DNA of 9,267 nucleotides from REDI01 sp964586865 (GCA_964586865.1 CAZPJM010000189.1:1-9267); one strand, 5' to 3'. Shown: positions 1 through 6,398, counted from the stretch's first letter. Numbers and translations: made by a program. Notes: a model not told the origin generated them from the sequence alone.

Positions 1-1
1 G

Positions 2-184
2 CCCCCCGCCGCCGCCGCCAGCTCCGCCCTCCTCACCCTCGAGCTCTTCAACGAACAGAGCCCCCTCACCCGGGCCCTCTCCCTCATGCGCATCGCCTAC
101 GTGCCGCTGGTGGCGGTCATCTGGGTGGCGGAGGCCCTCCGGATGCCCGCGCGGATCGCCGAGGGCTGGCCGCCCTGGCCCTGA
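2..184 (+). CDS. C-terminal fragment of an unidentified protein with a hydrophobic tail
   Basis: An open frame runs from the window edge to a TGA at 182-184, giving the last 60 residues of a gene that starts outside the window. The fragment opens with a Pro/Ala-rich stretch, continues with a leucine-rich amphipathic part (LLTLELFNEQSP) and then a hydrophobic segment (IAYVPLVAVIWVAEALRM) that could be a final membrane helix. It ends in a Trp/Pro-rich tail. Codon use matches the rest of the window, with G or C at almost every third position. I do not recognise the family. The next gene starts 94 bases downstream with its own Shine-Dalgarno sequence, so there is no clear evidence of operon membership. 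Confidence 0.6.
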   Translation, partial: PPAAAASSALLTLELFNEQSPLTRALSLMRIAYVPLVAVIWVAEALRMPARIAEGWPPWP

Positions 185-278
185 TCGGGCCACCCCGGCC
201 GCATGGAGCGCCGAACCGTGCTTGCACCGGCGAGCGGCAGCGCCCATGTTGCACCTCCGGCGGCGCGCGGGAGTCGGC

Positions 279-1598
279 ATGGCCTACAAGCTGCTGAACG
301 TGGAGGGCACGGGCGCCTACGGCACCGTCGTCAAGGCCCGCGACCTGCGCAACGACCGCCGGATCGTGGCCCTCAAGGTCCTGCGCGAGGATCACCTGGA
401 CAACCCCCGGGTCCTGTGCCGCACCCGCGACGAGGCCCGGCTGCTCTCGCTCCTGGACCACCGCCACATCGTCAAGGTGTACGGCCTGGACGAGTCGTGG
501 GGGCGGCCGGTGATGGTGATGGAGTGGCTCGAGGCCTACAGCCTGGGCGACCTCATCGACACCCTCGGTCGCGGCCTGCCGGTCGAGGTCGCCTGCCAGC
601 TCGCCATGACCGCCCACCAGGCCCTCGAGTACGCCTGGTCCACCCCGCAGGGGGATCCGCCGCGCCCCCTCGGCCTGGTCCACCGCGACCTCAAGCCCAA
701 CAACATGCTCCTCACCATCCACGGCGAGCTCAAGCTGGTGGACTTCGGGCTGGCCCACGGCGACTTCGACGGCAAGGAATCCCACACCGTCAGCATGGTG
801 CTCGGCACCCGGGCCTACATGGCCCCCGAGCGGCTCGACGGCGCCGAGGACGCCCCCAGCGCCGACGTCTACGCGGTGGGACTCATCCTCTACGAGATGC
901 TCCACGGCCGGGCCATGTCCCTCTCCCTCAACCCGCGCCACCACGCCGAGCGCCTGGCCCAGAAGCTCGACCGGCTCCGCCTCACCCACATCCCCGAGGC
1001 CGCCGCCCTGCGGCTGCGCCGACTCATCGCGCACCTGCTCGCCTACGAGCCCGAGGACCGCCCCAGCCACGCCGAGGCCGCCGAGGAACTGCAGAAGGTC
1101 ATGGCGGTGGGCGCCCTCTCGCCCGATGTCCACGCCTTCGCCCGGCAGGTCGTCAAGCCCCTGGTGGCCGCCAAGCGGACGAAGATCCCCCAGGAGCACG
1201 AGGACTGGGAGGACATCGCCTTCCTCGAGGAGCCGGTGCCCGTCCTGGACCTGCGCGCCCCCACCGTCGATGTGGACCCCGAGGTCGCCGAGGCCAACGA
1301 CGCGCAGATCCGCAAGATCCTCGGCGCCGTCTCCTGGTCCAACCACCTGGCCCGCCTGCGCCTGCTCCTGGAAGACCGTGCGGCCTGGACCCCGGCCCCC
1401 TTCCTCGAGGTGCTGGACCGCGGGATCGAGGGCGACGAGCGGGACTCCCGGCGCCTCGCCATGTGCATCAACCTGCTCCGGCAGCGCCCCGCCCCCGAGG
1501 TCGTGCGTCGGGTCCGCGCCCTGGCCCACGCCGACGACGACATGGTCGCCCGCACGGCGCGGCAGTACCTGGAGCACGTCCGGGCGCCGGCCAGCTGA
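279..1598 (+). CDS. Hanks-type serine/threonine protein kinase, soluble, with a helical C-terminal extension
   Basis: This 439-residue protein should transfer phosphate from ATP to Ser/Thr of protein substrates in the cytoplasm. All Hanks landmarks are visible: Gly loop GTGAYGTV (10-17), catalytic Lys33 in VALKVL, alpha-C Glu52, catalytic loop HRDLKPNN (135-142, catalytic Asp137), DFG (155-157), APE (182-184), Asp196 in subdomain IX and Arg261 in subdomain XI. The kinase domain spans about 3-275. The rest is an acidic linker followed, from about 345, by amphipathic helices resembling HEAT-type repeats. There is no transmembrane segment and no PASTA domain, unlike PknB receptor kinases. The start at ATG 279 is chosen because GGGAG (269-273) lies 5 bases upstream and the kinase fold begins at once. 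In-frame ATG 246 and TTG 222 would add only an Arg-rich leader. The activation segment contains Ser/Thr residues (SHTVSMVLGT) that could be autophosphorylated. The substrate is unknown. Confidence 0.95.
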   Translation: MAYKLLNVEGTGAYGTVVKARDLRNDRRIVALKVLREDHLDNPRVLCRTRDEARLLSLLDHRHIVKVYGLDESWGRPVMVMEWLEAYSLGDLIDTLGRGLPVEVACQLAMTAHQALEYAWSTPQGDPPRPLGLVHRDLKPNNMLLTIHGELKLVDFGLAHGDFDGKESHTVSMVLGTRAYMAPERLDGAEDAPSADVYAVGLILYEMLHGRAMSLSLNPRHHAERLAQKLDRLRLTHIPEAAALRLRRLIAHLLAYEPEDRPSHAEAAEELQKVMAVGALSPDVHAFARQVVKPLVAAKRTKIPQEHEDWEDIAFLEEPVPVLDLRAPTVDVDPEVAEANDAQIRKILGAVSWSNHLARLRLLLEDRAAWTPAPFLEVLDRGIEGDERDSRRLAMCINLLRQRPAPEVVRRVRALAHADDDMVARTARQYLEHVRAPAS

Positions 1599-1622
1599 GC
1601 CGGGGCCGACCAGGCCCACCGC

Positions 1623-1628
1623 GTTAAT
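1623..1628 (+). promoter_or_regulatory. GTTAAT motif, possible -10 element for the DUF1279 gene
   Basis: GTTAAT sits 8 bases before ATG 1637, in the 38-base gap after the kinase stop. It is one of only a few places in the window with TAA or TTA. No Shine-Dalgarno sequence is seen before ATG 1637. If this were a -10 box, transcription would begin at or next to the ATG, giving a leaderless mRNA. No convincing -35 box is visible, so this is an inference from position and composition. Confidence 0.3.
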
Positions 1629-1636
1629 CGGCCCCC

Positions 1637-1999
1637 ATGATCGCGTCCCTCAAACGGTTCTGGGCCCGCCACAAGCACCGCTACCAGGTCGCTGTCCAGC
1701 GCTATGGCTGGCCGGTGGTGGGTGTGGCCATCCTCCTCAACATCCTCAACATCACCCTGCTCGTGGTGCTGGTGAAGCTCGGCGTGACCATCGAGGGCGT
1801 GGGGGGCAACGCCGGGCTCATCGGGGGGGCCTGGGTGGCGAGCAAGCCCTTCCTGCCCGTGCGGCTGGCCCTCGCCGTCCTCATCGCCCCGCCCCTCGTC
1901 AACGGGGTGCGGCGGCTCCGCGGCCTCGACCCCCACCTGCCCCCCGTCGTCGAGGACCTGGACCCCGAGCCCGCCCCGGAGGGCCCCGATGGCCGCTGA
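1637..1999 (+). CDS. DUF1279 (FAM210-like) small membrane protein
   Basis: This is a 120-residue protein of unknown biochemical function. It begins with a basic amphipathic stretch (KRFWARHKHRYQVAVQRYG). A long hydrophobic helix follows (WPVVGVAILLNILNITLLVVLVKLGV in outline, about 25-50), then a Gly-rich turn, then a second helix after SKPFLPVRLALAVLIAPPLV (about 75-95). It ends in a Pro/Asp/Glu-rich tail. The 'RYGW...VGV' opening, the 'K.(L/F).PVR...A.APP' second half and the overall size match my recollection of DUF1279, the domain of eukaryotic mitochondrial FAM210 proteins and of bacterial homologues. The assignment rests on pattern memory, not a search. The 3' end overlaps the downstream crotonase by 11 bases (1989-1999), which implies translational coupling. 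No Shine-Dalgarno sequence precedes the start, but GTTAAT lies 8 bases upstream. Confidence 0.75.
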   Translation: MIASLKRFWARHKHRYQVAVQRYGWPVVGVAILLNILNITLLVVLVKLGVTIEGVGGNAGLIGGAWVASKPFLPVRLALAVLIAPPLVNGVRRLRGLDPHLPPVVEDLDPEPAPEGPDGR

Positions 2000-2690
2000 A
2001 GCCGTGTGGATCACCCTGGACGGGCCCGGAAAGAACGCCCTGTCCACCCCTCTCATGACCGATCTGCGCGACCGCCTGCACGACGCGGGGGATGCGCCCA
2101 TCCTGCTGACCGGCGCCGGCGACGCCTTCTCGGCGGGCCTCGACCTGCGGGAGCTGGCCTCCCTGGACGACGAGGCCATGACCGACTTCCTCGACCTCCT
2201 CGAGGAGACGGTGGGCGCCCTCTACCACCACCCGGGACCGACGGTGGCCTTCGTGAACGGTCACGCCATCGCCGGTGGCTGCGTGCTGGCCCTGTGCTGC
2301 GACCGGCGCATCGGGCTGCCCGGGCGCTACCGGATCGGCCTGAACGAGGTGCGCAACGGCCTGCAGTTCCCCCTGCGCACCCTCGAGATCCTGCGGCGGC
2401 AGGTGCCCCGCCCATCCTGGGCCCGGGTCCTGCTGGGCGCCGAGCTCGTGGACCCGGACACGGCCCTCCGGCTGGGCCTGCTGGACGAGCTGGGCGAGAT
2501 CGACGCGGCACGGGCCGTCCTGGCGGACCTGGAGGGCCTGCCCCGCGCGGCCTACTCGGCCACCAAGGCCGCGCTCCGCCCACCCACGACGGTCGAGCCA
2601 GCGGCACGTCGGGCCTTTCTGGGCGAGGTCCTGCCCGCCTGGACCGACCCGGCCCTCAAGGCCCGCCTGAAGGCCCTGCTCGCCCGGTGA
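1989..2690 (+). CDS. Crotonase-fold enzyme, probable delta3,delta2-enoyl-CoA isomerase
   Basis: This 233-residue protein belongs to the enoyl-CoA hydratase/isomerase superfamily. The start pattern (WITLDGPGKNALS), the first oxyanion-hole motif GDAFSAGLDL (44-53) and the second, HAIAGGCVLALCCD (92-105), are clear. The residue equivalent to rat hydratase Glu144 is Val99. The equivalent of Glu164 is kept as Glu120 in YRIGLNE. A single catalytic Glu with AGGCxLALxCD and IGLNE closely resembles mitochondrial ECI1-type isomerases, so moving a cis/trans-3 double bond to trans-2 in beta-oxidation of unsaturated acyl-CoA is more likely than hydration. ATG 1989 has GGAGGG (1978-1983) 5 bases upstream and overlaps the DUF1279 gene. 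At 233 residues it is somewhat short for the superfamily (about 260). The substrate is not determinable from sequence. Confidence 0.9.
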   Translation: MAAEAVWITLDGPGKNALSTPLMTDLRDRLHDAGDAPILLTGAGDAFSAGLDLRELASLDDEAMTDFLDLLEETVGALYHHPGPTVAFVNGHAIAGGCVLALCCDRRIGLPGRYRIGLNEVRNGLQFPLRTLEILRRQVPRPSWARVLLGAELVDPDTALRLGLLDELGEIDAARAVLADLEGLPRAAYSATKAALRPPTTVEPAARRAFLGEVLPAWTDPALKARLKALLAR

Positions 2691-2731
2691 CGGCCCGCTG
2701 ACCGCCCGCCCTTCCCCGCCCCGGAGGGACC

Positions 2732-3232
2732 ATGCGTACCCTGCCCCTCTTCCTGGCCCTGACCGCCTGCGCCTCCAGCAGCGGACCCCCCGACTTCGCC
2801 CTCGAGGACGTGAATCCGGGCTCGCCCAGCTACGGCGAGCGCGTCGGGCCCGCCGACCACGCTGGCGCCGTGAGCGCCTGGTACTTCGGCTGGGCCGACT
2901 GCGCGGTGTGCCAGTCCCACGTGGACCACCTGGACACCCTGCCGGATCGGGTGGGCGAGACCGCCGTGCCCGTGACCGTCCTGGGCATCAACGCGGCCGG
3001 CCGCGAATCCGGCAACGCCGCCATGACCGAGGGGCACACCCTGGCCTGGCTCCAGGACACCCCCGAGGACGACGTGTGGGGGCGGTGGGCGCCCCGGACG
3101 GTGCGCGAGCTGGTCATCGTGGGGCCCGACGGCACCACCCACGACCGGTGGGATCTGAACGTCCACGACCCGGCCGACGAGGCGGTCCGGGAGGACTTGA
3201 TCCAGGCCCTGCGGGACGCCGCCGAGGGGTGA
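2732..3232 (+). CDS. Thioredoxin-fold lipoprotein with a CxxC motif
   Basis: This is a 166-residue exported protein. MRTLPLFLALTAC is a short lipoprotein signal with lipobox LTAC (Cys13). The +2 residue is Ala, so by the general Lol rule the mature protein would go to the outer membrane. The mature part opens with PDFALEDVNPGS, typical of AhpC/TSA or TlpA-like redoxins. It continues with a hydrophobic strand (AVSAWYFGW), the redox motif Cys57-Ala-Val-Cys60, and ends with a strand and turn (ELVIVGPDGT) as in the thioredoxin core. It probably acts in periplasmic thiol-disulfide exchange. Ser/Gly residues after the lipid Cys form a short linker. ATG 2732 is preceded by GGAGGG (2723-2728). The gene is 41 bases after the crotonase, in the same direction, and its stop is 13 bases from the converging MaoC gene. 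Partner and substrate are unknown. Confidence 0.85.
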   Translation: MRTLPLFLALTACASSSGPPDFALEDVNPGSPSYGERVGPADHAGAVSAWYFGWADCAVCQSHVDHLDTLPDRVGETAVPVTVLGINAAGRESGNAAMTEGHTLAWLQDTPEDDVWGRWAPRTVRELVIVGPDGTTHDRWDLNVHDPADEAVREDLIQALRDAAEG

Positions 3233-3245
3233 GCCGCGCCGCGCG

Positions 3246-3689
3246 CTACCGGTCCCGGAACAGGACGGTCCAGCTCCCCTCGACCACCACCGTGTCGTCC
3301 TGCTTCACCACCTCGCTCGTGAAGGTGACGACCCCCTTGCCGCCCTTGGAGCTGGGCTTCTTGTCGGAGACGGTCAGGCGCAGGCGGATGGTGTCGCCGA
3401 AGAAGACCGGCGCCTTGAAGCGGAAGGTCTGCTCCATGAGCGCGAGGGTGGTGCCCTCGAAGATGCCGAGGGTCTGCGCCATGCCCGTCGAGATGCTGGC
3501 CGAGAGCATGCCGTGCGCCACCCGCTGACCGAACGGCGTCTTCTCGGCGAAGGTCTGGTCGGTGTGGAGCGGGTTGTAGTCGCCGGAGAGGCCGGCGAAG
3601 GTCACCACGTCGGCCTCGGTGATGGTCCGGCCGCCGGTCTCGTAGACGTGGCCGAGCTCGAAGTCGCTGAAGAAGGTGCCGCGGGCCAT
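3246..3689 (-). CDS. MaoC-type (R)-specific enoyl-CoA hydratase
   Basis: This 147-residue single hot-dog-fold protein should hydrate trans-2-enoyl-CoA to (R)-3-hydroxyacyl-CoA in the cytoplasm, as PhaJ-like and MaoC-domain enzymes do. The hydratase-2 motif is intact: FAGLSGDYNPLH (31-42), with the catalytic dyad Asp37 and His42. It is followed by the family-typical FGQRVAHGML (53-62). The length fits PhaJ-like single-domain enzymes, which work as dimers. The start at 3689 is supported by GGAGGA (3693-3698 on this strand) 3 bases upstream. The reading frame remains open much further upstream, but nothing there resembles this family. It is divergent from the MYXO-CTERM protein gene and converges with the lipoprotein gene. 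Together with the nearby isomerase-type crotonase it suggests acyl-CoA metabolism, although the two genes are on opposite strands. Confidence 0.92.
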   Translation of the reverse strand: MARGTFFSDFELGHVYETGGRTITEADVVTFAGLSGDYNPLHTDQTFAEKTPFGQRVAHGMLSASISTGMAQTLGIFEGTTLALMEQTFRFKAPVFFGDTIRLRLTVSDKKPSSKGGKGVVTFTSEVVKQDDTVVVEGSWTVLFRDR

Positions 3690-3734
3690 GGGTCCTCCAG
3701 GGTGGGGCGTGCCGTCACCCGGCCCCCACGTCCC

Positions 3735-3750
3735 CGCAACCCTGGTTGCG
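3735..3750. promoter_or_regulatory. Perfect 16-base palindrome, candidate operator
   Basis: CGCAACC-CT-GGTTGCG is a perfect 7-base inverted repeat with a 2-base centre. It lies in the middle of the 103-base gap between the divergent MaoC and MYXO-CTERM genes. The placement and short symmetric form suit a dimeric repressor or activator site that could act on both promoters. A short transcribed hairpin is less likely because the loop would be only 2 bases. No regulator gene is adjacent. Confidence 0.45.
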
Positions 3751-3792
3751 AATCCGGTCCGCCGGCGGCACCCTTCCATCCGGGAGGTCCCC

Positions 3793-4749
3793 ATGGTCTT
3801 GCTGTCCCTGCTCCTCGCCCACGCCGCCCCGGTCCCCGCCTTCGACAGCGGCGACCTGGAGAGCGACGCCACCATGGACGGCACCGACGGGTGGGAGGCC
3901 GGCTTCGGCGAGGATCCGTGGTTCGCGACGGGCGGCCTCGCCCTCTCCGCCACCGATCTGAACATCGGCGATGACGGGGGCGACGGGTACGGGAGCGGCT
4001 GGGCAGCCGACAACTGGATCCTCAATGGCCCGAACCTCCAGGACCAGCAGGTCGTCCTCACCCTCTTCAACGAGGACGACGACTTCGTCGGCGTGGTCGT
4101 CTCCCACGACGGCATCGACAGCTTCTACCTGATCGGCGTCACCCGGGACGCGGCTCCGCCCCCCCTCGAGGGCGTGGACGAGCCCACGCTGGCCATCTAC
4201 CGGGTCGAGGGCGGCGTCGGGCGGGTCCTGGCCACCGCTCCGGTCGAGGTGCTCGAGTCCGCGGTGGATCTGGAGGTGGTGGTGGACGACGGCCAGGTGG
4301 TGGCCAACCTCCAGGGCAACCCATCGCTCACCGCCGAGCCCGACGAACCGCTCCCCGCCGGCCGGGTGGGCTTCTACGCCTACGATGCCGGCTTCGACGG
4401 GGGCGGCTTCGGCAACACCAACGCCGGCGGCGGCTCCCTGCGGGCGCTGTGGCTCGACGGGGATGACGACGACATCATCGACGACGAGGACAACTGCGAG
4501 GAGGTCGCCAATCCGGACCAGGGGGACTTCGACGGGGATGGGATCGGGGATGCCTGCGACGAGGACTTCCCGCCCATCGACACGGACCCGCCGGACACCG
4601 ACGCACCGGGCGACCTGCTCCCGGAGGGCACGGTCGACGAGGCCATCCGGGCCGGGGGCTGCGGCTGCCACGCCGCGCCGGCCTCAGGCGCCGGCGGCGC
4701 GCTCGTCCTGGTCGTCCTCGGCGGGCTCCTCGGCCGACGCCGGCGCTGA
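3793..4749 (+). CDS. Surface protein with lectin-like domain, thrombospondin type 3 segment and MYXO-CTERM anchor
   Basis: This is a 318-residue exported protein. A short hydrophobic leader (MVLLSLLLAHAA) looks like a signal peptide, although it lacks the usual basic N-terminus. Residues about 17-220 are strand-rich (NWILNGPNLQDQQVVLTLF, YLIGVTR, GRVGFYAYDAGF) and resemble concanavalin-like jelly-roll domains. Residues 222-258 are Asp-rich and contain DEDNC, NPDQGDFDGDG and IGDACD, a thrombospondin type 3 calcium-binding pattern. An acidic, Thr/Pro-rich spacer (TDPPDTDAP) follows. The C-terminus has Gly-Cys-Gly-Cys (289-292), a hydrophobic helix (about 299-313) and four Arg, the MYXO-CTERM sorting signal of myxobacteria. 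It is probably processed and lipid-anchored at the surface. ATG 3793 has GGGAGG (3782-3787) 5 bases upstream. The last 66 bases overlap the converging K+ channel gene. Ligand and role are unknown. Confidence 0.88.
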   Translation: MVLLSLLLAHAAPVPAFDSGDLESDATMDGTDGWEAGFGEDPWFATGGLALSATDLNIGDDGGDGYGSGWAADNWILNGPNLQDQQVVLTLFNEDDDFVGVVVSHDGIDSFYLIGVTRDAAPPPLEGVDEPTLAIYRVEGGVGRVLATAPVEVLESAVDLEVVVDDGQVVANLQGNPSLTAEPDEPLPAGRVGFYAYDAGFDGGGFGNTNAGGGSLRALWLDGDDDDIIDDEDNCEEVANPDQGDFDGDGIGDACDEDFPPIDTDPPDTDAPGDLLPEGTVDEAIRAGGCGCHAAPASGAGGALVLVVLGGLLGRRRR

Positions 4750-6249
4750 GGGGGCCGGGCGCCCCTCGCGGGGGGTCTGGGCCAGCAGCGGCTTCTCGGC
4801 CAGGTAGACGATCTGCCGCCCCCCGACCGGGACGTGGTCGGGCGGGTTGAGGTGGTCCTCGCCGGTCTTCGGGTCCCGCAGGCCCAGGATGAGCATGTCC
4901 CCGCGCGACCGCATCCCGTGGAAGACCTCCCCGAAGGTGCAGTCGGGCCGGTACTCGGCCGGGCACTGACCCACGTAGAGGTTCTGGGCCCCGGCCGAGG
5001 CGACCCGGCTCATCACCACCGAGGTGCCCGGGACGGCCACCGCGTGGGCCAGCAGGCTGAAGCCGAGCCGGGTGGTCTCGATGACCTCGTCGGCCCCGGC
5101 CGCCCGGGCGTGCTCCACGTTCTCCGCCTCGAGGATCTCGGCCACCACGTAGAGAGGCTGCCGGCGGGAGACCGGGTGGCGATGGAGGTAGCCCCGGATG
5201 GTGAACAGGGTCAGCAGGGTCTCGGCGTCGGCCTGCTGGGGCGAGACCGAGCGCCGGCCCACCACCACCGCCCCACCGGCGTGGCCGAGGCGGACCTTCT
5301 CCATCTCGGATTCCTTCTTGGGGTCGCCCTGGACCCACTCGATGCCGTGGGCCAGATCCGCGGGGCGGGCCTCCTCGGCCATGACCACGAGCTTGGCGTT
5401 GTCGCCGTACTCCTGGATCAAGGCGTCCAGCAGGCGCCGAGAGCCGGCGTCGAAGCCCAGGACGATCACGTGTCCGACCGTGTTGCTCATGCGGAACTGC
5501 TCCTGGCGGATGCGGAGGATGGCGGAGAGGAGGTTGTTGCCGACGATGCCGGCGAACAGGGCCAGGGTGAACATGCCCGCCACCATGAGCACCGCGCCCA
5601 CGATACGGCCCAGGGCGGTCTGGGGGCTGATGTCCCCGAAGCCCACCGTGGTGAGGGTGACGAGCGCCCACCAGAGTCCATCGGCGATGGTCTGCACGCC
5701 CGGGTTGTGGTTGCGCTCCACCAGGTACAGGGACAGGCCGCCCACGGTGGTGACCGCCCCCAGGAAGGTGAAGGCCGCCTGGTAGAGCAGCCGGTTGGCC
5801 CGGAAGGCGGCGATGGTGTCGGTGATGGGGTTGGCGTAGCGGAACAGCCGCACCGCCCGCACCAGCCGGAGCAGGCGCAGGGCCCGCAGCCCGCGGAGGG
5901 CGGGCACCGCCGAGATGACCACCAGGAGATCCACCAGGTTCAGCGGCTGCAGCAGGAAGGCGATGCGCCCGCGGATCTGGGCCCAGATCTCGGCGGGGAG
6001 GGAGCGCTCGTAGAAGCCCACGTCGGGAGGCCGCCAGGTGAGGACGCGCAGGGTCAGCTCCACCCCGAAGGCGGCCAGGATGACCAGGTCGACCCACGCG
6101 ATGACCCGGGGGTAGGGCGCGTCCGGCCAGGCCAGGTCCACCGCGAAGAGGGCGATGGAGATGGCGATGAGCACCCACACGATGCCGTCCACCCACCGGA
6201 ACGCGGGGGTGCCGGGCTGGTGGAAGGCGCGGTGGAGGGCGTCCAGCAC
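4684..6249 (-). CDS. Six-helix voltage-gated-type K+ channel with C-terminal RCK (TrkA-like) domains
   Basis: This is a 521-residue inner-membrane channel. Predicted helices are S1 (20-38), S2 (49-70, with Glu64), S3 (103-116, with Asp107), S4 (118-137), S5 (154-177), a pore loop and S6 (214-237). S4 has Arg at 119, 122, 125, 128, 131, 134 and 137, a canonical voltage-sensor spacing. The selectivity filter is TTVGFGD (200-206). After S6 comes a Rossmann-like TrkA_N/RCK domain (HVIVLGFDAGSRRLLDAL, about 260-277 onward). A TrkA_C-like segment follows (HLNPPDHVPVGGRQIVYLAE, near 470-490), then an acidic Ala/Pro-rich tail. RCK domains commonly bind Ca2+, nucleotides or other ligands, so gating may respond to both voltage and a ligand. 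The start is GTG 6249 with no strong Shine-Dalgarno sequence, which makes the exact start less certain. The gene is divergent from the TPR gene, and its 3' end overlaps the MYXO-CTERM gene by 66 bases. Confidence 0.93.
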   Translation of the reverse strand: MLDALHRAFHQPGTPAFRWVDGIVWVLIAISIALFAVDLAWPDAPYPRVIAWVDLVILAAFGVELTLRVLTWRPPDVGFYERSLPAEIWAQIRGRIAFLLQPLNLVDLLVVISAVPALRGLRALRLLRLVRAVRLFRYANPITDTIAAFRANRLLYQAAFTFLGAVTTVGGLSLYLVERNHNPGVQTIADGLWWALVTLTTVGFGDISPQTALGRIVGAVLMVAGMFTLALFAGIVGNNLLSAILRIRQEQFRMSNTVGHVIVLGFDAGSRRLLDALIQEYGDNAKLVVMAEEARPADLAHGIEWVQGDPKKESEMEKVRLGHAGGAVVVGRRSVSPQQADAETLLTLFTIRGYLHRHPVSRRQPLYVVAEILEAENVEHARAAGADEVIETTRLGFSLLAHAVAVPGTSVVMSRVASAGAQNLYVGQCPAEYRPDCTFGEVFHGMRSRGDMLILGLRDPKTGEDHLNPPDHVPVGGRQIVYLAEKPLLAQTPREGRPAPSAPASAEEPAEDDQDERAAGA

Positions 6250-6398
6250 GGCGAGAGCCTACCCCGTGGAGGGCCAGCGCGGGTGAAGACGGGCCGCGAC
6301 GCCGCTCCCGGGCCGTGAAGAACGGCGGGGAGAGTTGACCGACCGTGGACGTTAACGCCCCACCGAGACGCCACACTCCCTTCACGACCGGGTCACCC
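6250..6398. other. Divergent intergenic region between the K+ channel and TPR genes
   Basis: These 149 bases must hold the promoters for the minus-strand channel and the plus-strand TPR operon. Visible elements are GTTAAC (6351-6356) and a TTGACC (6335-6340). The two are only 10 bases apart, so they do not form a normal sigma-70 promoter. The tract GTGAAG occurs twice in direct orientation (about 6283 and 6314) and once inverted (about 6379), too short to interpret. No small gene was found here. Confidence 0.4.
6351..6356. promoter_or_regulatory. GTTAAC motif upstream of the TPR operon
   Basis: This 6-base palindrome sits 42 bases before ATG 6399, within CGTTAACGCC. A similar core, CGCTAACGCC, occurs at 9111-9120 upstream of the last plus-strand gene. 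It may be a -10 region or a regulator site. No matching -35 box is evident at normal spacing. Confidence 0.3.

Noticed and set aside
222..278. Earlier in-frame kinase starts at TTG 222 and ATG 246
   Set aside because: The added residues are Arg-rich and unlike kinases. ATG 279 has GGGAG at a good distance and leads directly into the kinase fold.
117..1619. A 500-codon open frame on the minus strand opposite the kinase
   Set aside because: It is antisense to a kinase with every catalytic motif intact. Its product is a Gly/Val/His-rich string with no domain pattern, as expected when GC-biased third positions leave the opposite strand open.
3690..4115. Long N-terminal extension of the MaoC hydratase
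   Set aside because: The extension is Ser/Pro/Arg-rich, is antisense to the MYXO-CTERM gene, and a strong ribosome-binding site supports the start at 3689.
4834..6318. A 494-codon open frame on the plus strand opposite the K+ channel
   Set aside because: The product is low-complexity Gly/His/Asp-rich sequence. The channel on the other strand has a clear voltage sensor, selectivity filter and RCK domain.
6335..6363. TTGACC as a sigma-70 -35 box for the TPR operon
   Set aside because: At 16-18 bases downstream the sequence is C-rich with no -10 resemblance, and GTTAAC is only 10 bases away.
6345..6398. GTG 6345 as the start of the TPR gene
   Set aside because: It overlaps the GTTAAC candidate promoter element, has no ribosome-binding site and adds a Pro/Arg-rich leader.
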